Below, piece by piece: positions 30,141 through 41,500 of a stretch of 64,000 bases of DNA. Numbering within the stretch: position 1 is the first letter of the stretch; each line of letters opens with the position of its first letter. The DNA lies in assembly GCA_903813345.2 (NCBI GenBank), contig CAIIXF020000012.1:8576432-8640431 (forward strand). Reading direction: 5' to 3'. This DNA comes from Owenia fusiformis (taxonomy: Eukaryota; Annelida; Polychaeta; Sabellida; Oweniidae). The translations under genes were made by a program, and so were the position numbers. Below the pieces are notes generated by a model. That model had not been told where the DNA came from and did not search any database. It was given only the letters and a program-made list of their open reading frames with translations.

Positions 30141-32196
30141 CTAGGTCTGAATATTAAACTCCAGCCAAATAGAGCCACCACAATATTTCAACCTTTGTAA
30201 CCCTTGCAAAAAGATTTTCTTGCAATAAAAATGTAAAAATAGCTTAGGGTACTTGTAAGCCAATTTGATTTTAAGGTAGACATGTCTCGATATTTTTCAA
30301 TAATTTTCATGATTATAAATACCGATAATCAATGAAAGGGACAATATTTTCACATTTGTATTTGTATGTGTATGCATGGTCCATGTGTATGTTACCATAA
30401 TTCTTTATATCCACTTAAAATGTAAAAAATTTTGCCCAATTTATAAATATCAGATAATTTATTCATCACCAAAATTAGTAAAAATTATCAACATGCAGAA
30501 CTACCTTAAAGAGTTTAATCTCTCACTCAGTCACAATCATGTCAACCAAAACTGTACTCGTGTTACATAATATAGGATTATACAGCTTACCATACTGTGC
30601 AATCTATATAGCATCCACACTGACATCTTTACAGAATCATATATAATTTTTGAATATAAACTAACTCAACCCAATAAGGCGAGTACTAAAGAATTTACTT
30701 ACCTGCCATCTAAAAATCTGCTTGGAACTACCATTGGATTACCATTGGATTCCTCCAAGAGAATATTCTAGGGCGCATTCAGCTTACATAATTTGAGAAA
30801 TTAATGGCATACGTAAAACCTATTTAAAACAGCATTTATCATATTCAAAAGCGTTGAGCATCAATGATTCCCAGCCCTCTGAAGTTTGAAAAATAAAAAT
30901 ACCTGGGTGTTAATCCATGGATTATCTTTGAAAACGAGAAATATATTTTTGGATTACATGGTGTAATCTTAAAGTAAACAAAATGTTTTAAAGTGTATTG
31001 ATGTTTTTTGGATGAAAAACATAAGCGAAATTCATGAAAAAAATCCCCCGATTCATTCTACAAACAACTCGCCCTCCTTTACTCTGATATAAGGAATATG
31101 CCAGCTCCAAGATCTAGTTCCGAAGTTAAAAGTGAAATACTCTGGACTAATAGATTGGTCCTAATTAATAACAAAGACTAATAAAGACGTAATAAATAAG
31201 CATCTTATGGATAATGGGGTCATTTACAAAAAAATAATAGATAGAAACAAATATTTGGAACCAAACCACTGTATAAAGATTAACATGATTGTGATTAAAA
31301 AAGAACAGACTACTTTAAAATGGCTTAAAGCTGCACGAAACAAAATAGAATTCGACAACTCCGATTTAAGATTCTTCATGGTATTTGTACCACAAATGCT
31401 TACTAAACGCAGATAGGAATTGAACAGGATGCTAAATGTAGTTACTGTCCATTAAGAGACACTATAAAGCACGTCAAGTTTTGGGAATGTAGGCGGGTTC
31501 AGATTTTTTTGAAAGCTGTTAAAGATAATTTAGAGAAATCGTTTAATGTAAATCTTGATTCTCATGCCCAAGATATGGTGTTCGGAAGATCTGTAAATAA
31601 TGAAAATATTTTGCTAAACAGGCTATCACTAGCAATCAAATATTATATATATGCAAAACAATTTAATGAGGTAAATCCCAACTTGGACGTGACTCAATTT
31701 GAAAATACTATGTTTTATATACTCGTATACCAGAACTTTTGGGTATGACTGCTGTGAATGTCTGAATGAATGGATCCGGAGGAGGTGTGAAAGTTGTGTA
31801 ATATTTCATCTTTGCCTTGTTAAATGTATTACTTCATGTCTGATTCAATAAAAAATCAAATATTCTTGCCACAAGAGTAACACGAATTCTCATTTAAAAC
31901 TAAGTTCATGGTGTTTTTATTTTATTTTCTGTTGAGAAGATTATTTATTCTTTCGGACGTCACTGCTTGTTATCATCACACTTTTGAAAATGATAATAAA
32001 TATTTTTCTCAAATATTCATAAATGCGACCAGGTCTGGGTGGTTGTTCTATGACCAATTTAACATTATTTAACTACAAACGGGAGAACTAATCCATAGAG
32101 AACCGTTTTGTTAAAACATGTGCAACGTTACCTTCATAATGCATTGTTTCAGCTCTGACAATGTTTAATGGTTATTTAAATGAAAGAACCAAAAAA

Positions 32197-32540
32197 CTAA
32201 ATATACATACCATCCATACCATCGAGACAAACCCACTTTGAATTTGTCTGCGTGACCTCTCTAGAATCTTCGCCATATTCCCAGCTGGTTCCAGATGGAT
32301 TAATTTGATTAGACTCATGAGTGACAATATTCGAACGAGCACGATAAACAGTCGAATGAAACGCAGTAGCGATTGCCCATCTGCCTTGCGTTGTGGAAGT
32401 CTGAACAAAATACATGTTGTATTCTGCATTACCCTCTTTCGTGTACCGTGGCAATAGTGCATTGGGATCGCCGTTAATTTCATAATCACCGTTCATACCA
32501 GAATCTTCGGGCAAACCAGAAACACTTATACTTCCACACC
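32197..32540 (-). CDS. Exon 3: VSG/NGxY domain 2 and stop
   Basis: 114 codons with stop, acceptor TTTTCTTTAAATGTTAG. Segments CGSISVSGLPED, MNGDYEINGD, LPRYTKEG, YNMYFV, GRWAIATAF, ARSN and KWVCLDG align with domain 1. It ends MDGMYI-stop unless the GTATGT donor at 32210 is used. ATTAAA about 30 bases downstream and AATAAA near 31950 could serve polyadenylation. Confidence 0.83.
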
Positions 32541-35500
32541 CTAACATTTAAAGAAAAATATAATCATATGAGGTCATCTACATTACACAAGGTATATAGG
32601 CCTCCTTGACTATGACCATCGCGAACATCAGTTCTGACCACGCGAACTACTTTCCTTGCACTCGAACCACGAACATCACATCGTGAACGTGAAATCTTTA
32701 GTCGAACACCACCATTCCTAGCTCCCGAAATTTTTCTCTACTCGCGCACGGAGATCCGCGTTCGCGAACCACGACCAAGACCCTTATTCATAAAGCCAAC
32801 ATAGGATTTACGTCAATGTATCGTATTGTGGAAACTTACTTTGGTATTCATAAAGCGAACGTAACTTTACGATGAACGTTAAGTCATGCGGATCTTTCAA
32901 AATATTTGTGACAAGTATTTTCACCGTGTAACTTTACGTCCAGCCTTAAAAACACTGTTTATTCATACGTTTAGTATCCAATTACCATGAGATTTTTTGA
33001 AACCCTTTATATGTCCCCACCACATAGTGTGGGGCCATATTGTTGGCCTAGGCGCGTCCGTCTGTCCGTCCGTCCGTGTGTACGTCCGGCAATTTTCTCC
33101 GAAACAGCTACTTCGCAGTTGCTTTTAGAACTTTAAAAAATAAATCAGCAAAAACCCATTATCACTTTTTTTATTGTCGGCCATTTTGGATTTTTTGTCC
33201 TAAAATCTTGTCTGTAAATCTTGTCTACGCATTTCCAGGTGAACCGTTTTGGTAGATCAATTTCAAATTTTCAGGGATGATTCTTAGTATATATGAATAT
33301 GTAAATCTGATTAGTTTTTTGGCATTCTGGATAAATGTCAAGGCAGCCATTTTGGATTTTCCGTCTAATTAAAATCTTGCCTGCAAAGTCTTGTCTACGC
33401 GTTTAGGTGAACCGTTTCTTGGATCAACAATCTAAATCTGATTAGTTTTTTTGCATTCTTGGTAAATGTTAAAGCTGGACTTTGCCCCGAAACGCAATCT
33501 TGGGTTGTTTCGGGGGTGAACCATATCATTTTGAGCTTAATGAAAGATTATAGAATGATGAACAAATGGGGCAAATCTTGTGTAGAAATAATTACGATAA
33601 ATGTGTCATTTTAAAGATTTTTCATTGAATGTGCTTCGATCGGAGCCGTCGATATGCTTTTTGAAAGGTTTCTAAATGAAGAACGTGACGTCACTTCCGA
33701 ATCATAGCATTCAAAATAAGTAGCATTTAATTACCCCCACCATTCATAACAACACGAGTCCAGCGGTAGAATGCTTGCTCAGCACGCGGGAGGCCTGGGT
33801 TCGAATCCCATTTGCGTATTTTTTATTTTTTTTAACTAAATGATTGTTCTTTGATATTACGCAGAAAAAAACAATTTTATTTACATAAACTTCATATTAG
33901 AGCTTGAAAATGTAAAAAAAATATATGTTAACATATTGCGTTTTGGAGCGATGTGCAGGTTTAAGGCAGCCATTTTGGATTTTCCGTCCTAAAATCTTGT
34001 CTGTAAAGTCTTGGCTGTGCGTTTTCATTTGAACCATTTGGTAGATCAATTTCAAATTTTCAGGGATATGATGATTCTTAGTATGGAAATCTAGAACAGA
34101 TTAGTTTTTGACATTCTGGGTAAAAGTGAAGGCAGCCATTTTGGATTTTCCCTTCTAAAATCTTGCCTATAAAGTCTTGTTTACATGTTTTTTGGTTAAC
34201 TGTGTGATGGATCAATTTCAAATTTTCAGGGGTGGATGTTAGTATGAAAATCTAGAACTAACTCATTTTTTGGCATTCTGGGTAATCATTTGACAGGATC
34301 ACGCATTGATGGGGACATTTTGTACACATTTGTGTTCTCGTTTAGATGTACTCGTAATGTGTCTAATTATATATATAAATAAATTTAATTTTTGAGTTGG
34401 TACAGCGAATTAGTATGGACTTAAGTTCCCAAACACGGAAGAACTGTGCCCTTCCTCCATTAATGCAGGTATTCAAAATTCAAAAATATTTTAGAAATAT
34501 TGTCATCGAGATCTTGTTGCTCTATGAATTTTACCAGAATTGAATAAGGATAAATAAGGCTTATGTACTGGGAGGTTTTGGATATGGGGTTTATCCAGAG
34601 GGAGATATGCATATCTACCTGAGGGACCGTAGGGACCGAAGGTAGATGTGCATATCTCACGAGGGATGAACCCAATATCCAAACCGACCGTACATAACTG
34701 CTTTATCCTATACCAAGTAGAGTTTTCTAATTTTCTTTCTAATTTTTTTCAATTTTTTCGTTTTTTTCAAATTTTTATTTTTTCACATTTTTTCACATTT
34801 TTTATTTTTTTCAATTTTTTAAAATTAAAAAAAAAATTTTTTCGAAGCGGGAAGATATGCCCTGGAGCGGGAGATATTGCGGGAGATATGAAGGTTCAGG
34901 ATATGGAAACCTCAAAATCAGGATACGGGATATATCTTACCAACTTATCTCCCTAAAACTCTACTTGGCATAGGATAAATAGAGGATATCCTATGATTTA
35001 TGAGTGATATGATGTAGCGAGAGAGTGTAGATATCAATATCCATGAGTGGATTAAAATCATATCACGAGTAAATCATAGGATGTTCTTTTTATTCCATAG
35101 CTAAAGTCATCATCAGAATCGTCGGAAATTAAATGATTTAAAACAAGGAGGATTGGCTCCCAGAATGCAACACCGATATTCTGCAAAATAATCACCTAGC
35201 GATAGCTTTGTTGGAGAGTATCGGGTCATTCTCCATGCAGTCGTACAAATTATACAGACACGAATAGCAAATGACGCATGCGTGGAGATTAAAGAATATC
35301 GAGTTGGAACCCTGGCTTCCAATCCTCCTTGGATTTAAAACGAATTTCCCAAACGATCCGGTGATATTGACACTTAGCCTCGTTTTGAGTCTGAAGTAGC
35401 AAAAACCCATAATCCATAGCATACGGCGCCGTATGTCATGGCTAAAACACCGTATGCTATGGTTAAGTGAAAATTTGTCAAAAATATCATATTTTACCAC

Positions 35501-38500
35501 TGATTACAAAAATACCGTTTTTATTTTGACGTTATATCCTATGAATATATTGATAACTATGGAATAAAGCATTTTATCCCATGGATACTAAATATACAGG
35601 GTGTCAAATAAGTTCCACCACGACCAAGTTAAATGGTACCAAATGAGATATATCATTGGAAATGTCTTCCAAATTTACGTTAATTGGCATAAATCTGACA
35701 CATGTCAATCAATCTCACAAATTTTTACATTATATTATTTGAGGTGACCATAGACCTAGAAACATGGCAATTTGGCGTATTTGGCAGGATTTTAAGAATC
35801 GGGTACAAGAAAAGTCAAAGGACCTAGAGATGACTAATATGTATGGCAATGAATTCATCCAATTTCTGGATAGGGTTAGATATGTAGAAAATAGAGGTGC
35901 ATGGAAAAATGGTGAAAACCTTTTTGTTTCAAGTTGAATGCGAAAAAGATTAACTTTTTGACATATTTCTGAGGTCATATCCTTCTCATTTTATACGATA
36001 TGAAATCTACTTAAGGAGGGTACAGTAACTATAAAGGACATCATGAAAATATAGGTGAATTCCATCTAAAATACTTGACAGTTGGTGAGTTAATATAACT
36101 TTGGATGATCTTTCCAGTGGTATATCACACTAGGTACTATCTATTAAGGTTTTCGCTGTAGCAGGGGGACCGAACTTATTTGACACCCTGTATATGGGGG
36201 ATAACAACACAAAATAATTTTGGTATACGACACTAAAATCGTATCCGTTCCATATGACGTGATATCTAATCGTATCCGACGGATACTATTTTTTCATAAG
36301 TTTTGAATTTACCGCCTTAATGGTTTGACAAATAACAGCCTTGCCTGATTGAACTGCCAGAATGTAGTTCCAAGTATTATCGGGCTTAATAAGATGATTT
36401 AGATGTCTTCATGTAATCACTTTGTATAAAACTTTCTCAATTTCCGTAAATTTTTTACACATTTTGAATTAAATGCTATTTTATTGATTTTGTTTTGATT
36501 TTATGCGCAGGCTTTTTTAGAACACGCGTTGTAATAGTGTCAAGGACATGAGTAAATAAACTATGGCGGCGAGTTTGGATCTAAATAATTCTTACCAAAA
36601 AACACTCGATTCGGAGCAAAGTAGTAATGATATCAACAATAATTCTAGTGAAATTGTTATTGATAACATCTTGTTCAAATTCAATTTTCTTTATGAGCGC
36701 TTCATTTCCGAAGATGTAAAGCTTACTTGTCTTTTTTCTTAGACATAATTTTGCCGGGAAATGTGGAAAATGGAATACAGTAAGCTTTTATATATTTGTA
36801 TAAATATCGAGACGCAATCGTGACAACGAGGAACGCGTCGAATTACGCGTGCATGAACGATGCAATCATATTCAAATGCGTACATGTATTTGGTCAAAAA
36901 TGGGACATGATATGATGTATAGTATATAAATTTCATTGCGTAAGTCCTTGCGAAAGGTTAAACGCTTATCTTCAATCCGCGTATGTTTATAAGTACGAGA
37001 GAGAGATGTTTTTTACGTCCAACGTACAATTGAGTTACTTGGGCTTAAATGGCAATATTTACGTTGGCTTAATGAATAAGGCTTCGTTCTTGTGTTCAAA
37101 CTCATCAAGTTCAAATCTGACTTTAGATTTGAAAGTTGACCTATAGTTGCATTCTTAAGGTCAAAAAGTGTCAAAAAAATTTTGACATTAGATTTGAAAT
37201 TGACCTTAAATGGCATTCTTAAGGTCGAAAATGGTTAAAAGGGCAATTTTCGAGAAATTTGCTTAAAATCTTCTACGTGTACTCATTAGTTCAAATCTGA
37301 CTTTACATTCAGATTTGACCTTCTATGAACTTTGAAAGGTAAAAAAGGTCTTCAAATTGACCATTTTTCAAAAGTATCTTTAAGTAGTTGGAAGTTCAAA
37401 TCTGACTTAGATTTCAGATTTGACCTTCATCTCTTACAATTGCTACACTTTTGTAACCATATGCAGGTGGTTTCATTTTGTAATGTCCATGCCTTGTTTC
37501 CCCTGTTGGTGGAGTCCGTTTGCTGTTCAATTGCACATACTGAGGTTTTATTTTCGCAACTGACTCCACAACATATAGCAATCAAAGACTGATATTGCAG
37601 TCTCGTTGCTTGTTTATACACGAATGAAGGTAAAACGCAATTTTGAAATGAAACAAATTATAAAAACTTTTTATTCGTACTAGTTTAATATGCTGAGGTT
37701 TCAATAGGAAAAAAGGCAAGTTTTATATCAGCAAGTATTACCATTTGTGCAAGTAAGATTAACATTTTGTTGCGCCTTCCATGTAATAATAAAGAAAGAC
37801 CAAGGACTTGTTGAAATTGGATCGAGTCTCGAAGTTATAATGGACCTTGCAAGAGTACCATCTGTGTCATCAAATTCATCGTCAATCACCCAGCGGGACT
37901 TAGTGCTCGAGTAGTATAGATTGTACACCTCGAATGTGTATGTAGGTCTATCCTCAAGGATTTTAGCTGTTTTCTCATATATGCCATTAAACCTTAAACC
38001 GGCGCCTTGCATCCCCGAAAGCTGAAGATTCTCACACACGTTCTCTCCTAAAATAAACAACAGTAATTAGTATTTTGAACATTTTTTTCTTTGACGAAAA
38101 TGTGAATTAGATATTTATTCTGAAAAGACCATCAGGATCAACTGAATTATCCTATAAGTTGTGTTAAATCAACCCATTAAAAAGCTTTTTTTCAAAATAC
38201 AATCATAATTTTCACCACCGTCCATCATTTTTATAATTTTTCATCCAACGTTATATTGTACTTGAACGCATGTTTCATCACTTGAAATATATAAGGGACT
38301 CCTTCTGAATTAGGAATATGATAATCCAGTATGCGGTGATCCAATGGGAAATGCATTTGGTATGCTTTTAGTACAGTACATTTAGATAAGACGGCATTGG
38401 TGTACCACACAATTTATGCCTACAACTGTAATTCAAAATATCATCATGAATGGTTGGTTGGACTTTGGTTAATATCCTATTTAATCAAGGGAGTATATCC

Positions 38501-41500
38501 CCTGTAGTTCTCAGACAATTCTGAATATGTCAAGTGCGTGCGTGTTTCCATTTTGCAAAGGGTGCATTTTATATACTAGTATGCTGTTTGTTTATTTATG
38601 CCCCTAAGGAATATTCTAATAGGGCTTACTTACCTCAAAAACTTACCCAAAACTTACCCAAAAACTAGTTCATAAAGCAAACCTTTTATACCCATGGCAG
38701 AATTCTACAGTTGATATATTTCACCTTTAACTCTGATTGTTAATGTGTAACTGTATACTGTTTGCAAGGCATGGACATGCAAATTGTTACCTCCTCCCAT
38801 TTATTACAAACACCAACTGCTGATACCCGAATGTCAACTGCGTAACACCATCCACAAAAAGTTTGAGACAAAACATATGTAACCACTTCTGGTGGTGACA
38901 TAAAAAGTATATAGACATAACATTCCCTTTATTTGTAAAAGGATGCTACAGTAGATAAAGTCCACATACCTCTGAGGCTGACTTTCGGAACCCCAGCTGT
39001 ATATAAAGTTTGCACTCCCTAGGAAAATGTTAATATAATTTAACCCCCTCCCGCTTCATCCAAAACCAAGGGAGATGGACTTCTCTCTGACTTATAGATT
39101 TGTGGAAGTGCATACAATTTGCGCTTCAACTGAAAACATTATTTTAACTTATTCCCCCCCACACTCCACCTTATTCATGAACAAAAGAAGAAAGACATAA
39201 CTCATTATCTAGAAGTATCTCTCATAACATCCTTTTTATAAATAGAGAGAGAGAGATCCTACCATCGATAAAGCTTACATGGAATGTATGCATGGCATGG
39301 CATGCATGATGCACCACTTGGAATGATATTTGGAAAAGTATCAATTTTTTGCTTCCAAGGAAAATTTTAATATTACTTAATCCCCTCCCGCTCCACTCTA
39401 TCCATTTACAAAAGGAGAAAGACAGACCTCATTTTCCAGGAGTATCGTACAGCATTCTGTTTGAAGATGAAGAGACTACAATAGACAAAGCGTGCATGTA
39501 CCTCTGTATTATATGTTTGAAACTATATACAGTTCTGCTCCCAAGAAAGTCTTGATATACACTCCCCTCCTTAGGTTTGGCGACCTTAGCTCCCTCATTG
39601 AACGTGTTAAAGCCTCTGGGGTATGATAATTTGTTCATATATCATGCGTTGGCGTAACTTTTTAACGATATCTTCCACGGCTTAAGGGAAGGTAACTGGG
39701 ACTTTGGTTTTACAGATCTAGATGATAAGGTAACTGATATGTGGTGATGCTGTAACCTTATGAGAGTTTATAATGGAGAGCTAAGGTGTCCAGTTTCCGT
39801 GTATTGAAAACTAGCGACCATTACCGTATCTTACATTTCCAGTTACATTCCCCTATGCGGTGAAAGATATCATTGAACTGTGGCGCCCACGCATGGTATC
39901 TGAACAAATTATCATATCAAAAGTTTCCATGTCATATAAGTCGGATTTGGTTCAAATATTAAAGCATTGCGTCAACTATAAAGAAGTTTAATTCGATGAA
40001 AACGAAAAATATCGAAATCCACACTTCCAGTCCGCCATTTTTGATGCGAAGGAAGCGGCCATAACCTTTCCTTAATACTGACCAGTTGTGGTAAAAGCGT
40101 TTCTAGAACTGAGGTTACATACGCTTTCAAATATAGCAGGTATCGCGAACTCCCATTGAAATCAATGTAATGCAAAATTGTTTAGTCTATGGTTGGCCAT
40201 CTGGCCATGTATCATCATACTTTTGACGCCGTAAAAACGATTTTATACGCCGTAAAGAATTACTTTTAACGCCGTTAAAACGTTTTTGCACGATTTTGTA
40301 CGCCGACAAAATTTATTTTTTTACGGCGACAAAAATGATTATGTACCGCGTTAAAATTTATTTTTAACGTCGTCAAAAATAATTTTTAACGCCGTAATAA
40401 CAATTGTATACGCCGTAAAGAGTTACTTTTAACCCCGTTAACAACGATTTTTACGCCGTCAAAACTGATTTTTTACGCAGTGTAATATTTTTTATACGCC
40501 ATCAAAACTGATTTTTTACGCCGTTCAAAAGTATTTTGTACGGCGTCAAATTTATTTTGAACTATTTCTGTACACCTAGCTGGATGAAGTACGTTGTTTA
40601 CCTTTGCCACATCTTGTAATTTCACTATCAGCCATTTTTCCCTTCGAAATTGCGAACGTACATTGTTAATCATTTGCGAAAAAACGAACAATGAAACTTG
40701 ATGTATATCAAATTCCCGGGAAGGTTGTAGTCTTCGATACAACTAAATAAATGATGTGACATACATTAACAGAAAATAGGGTTTTGGATTCATATCAATC
40801 AGTCCGGGTACGTTGAACATACACGTTTGTTTGTTCAATGAATACCCCGATTGTAATGCTGATTTTAATTGGCTGCCAGCTAAGACGTAATTAACGTGTC
40901 ACATTACAATTCTTGACGCGTTCAAAATCATTTTTTACACCGATCAAAATGCTTTTTTTACGCGTGGTTAAAAGTAAGGACGTATAAAGTCGTTTTTGAC
41001 GCAATTCAAAATGAATTTTTGACGGCGTTAAAAGTTATTTTTAACAGTGTATAAAAATTTTTTGACGGCGTTAAAAGTTGTTTTTAATGGCGTATAAAAT
41101 TGCTTTTGACGACGTGGAAAAGTAGATTTAACAGCGTATAAAATCGTTTTTGACGGCGTTAAAAGTAATTCTGAACGGCGTATAAAATCTTTTTACGGCG
41201 TTAAAAGTATGACGATACATTGTTCCAGATGGCCAGCCATATTTAACGCCGTCAAAACGATTTTGTACACCGTCAAAAAAACGATTTCATACACCGATAA
41301 AAATTACTTTTAACGCCGTCAAAAACGTTTTTATACGACGATATACTTACTTTTAACGCTGTCAAAAAAACGATTACATACGCCCTTAAAAATTACTTTT
41401 AATGGCCAGTCATAGTCAGCTAATACACGTTTAACTTGTTTTCGTCTTTAGCATTCATATTTCAAGATAAACAACACATGCCAATTTAGAATACAGATGT

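Larger units (their letters stand above)
28298..31080. mobile_element. 2.8-kb foldback element inside the LINE
   Basis: The left arm begins aaaggagggcgagttgtttg and the right arm ends caaacaactcgccctccttt. The arms match for about 310 bases (28298-28610 against 30770-31080). The LINE frame resumes directly after. Only an ac dinucleotide is duplicated at the flanks. The interior carries copy 2 of the palindrome-centred repeat and a segment shared with 38790-38905. No transposase seen. Confidence 0.82.
27836..31860 (+). mobile_element. LINE 3' half (L1/Tx1-like), split by a foldback element
   Basis: 27883-28297 reads RRNLTSYGRVLMIKTLGIS, AKKVKRRTLIDDYDEDGLRM and ALKLMWLKRLI, the post-catalytic part of a non-LTR reverse transcriptase. 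Homology continues after the insertion at 31083 (SEILWTNRL), ending with a C..C...H...C knuckle (CSYCPLRDTIKH, then ECRR) and a stop at 31746. A 3' tail with AATAAAAAATCAAA follows near 31850. One frame change is visible just before 27883 and others in 31160-31440. Inactive, 5'-truncated. Confidence 0.85.
33010..34325. repeat. Tandemly built repeat with CCATTTTGGATTTTC units
   Basis: After a cgtccgtccgtccg block, three or four degenerate direct units of about 140-170 bases contain gccattttggattttc, aaaatcttg(t/c)ctgtaaa and gatcaatttcaaattttcagg. Ends show tgtccccaccac and gatggggaca, an imperfect inverted pair. Related units lie inverted at 7590-7990. A TTAA-flanked element (33473-33960) interrupts it. 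Confidence 0.65.
32775..37095. repeat. Large inverted pair around a composite element
   Basis: cccttattcataaagccaac near 32781 is matched inverted by gttggcttaatgaataaggc near 37063. The 4.3 kb between includes several separate insertions and may be one composite element or two chance-facing copies. Confidence 0.4.
38048..40188. other. Intron of the VSG-domain gene, left part
   Basis: Between exons 1 and 2. Apart from the repeats listed, no exon or RNA gene is recognised. Confidence 0.4.
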
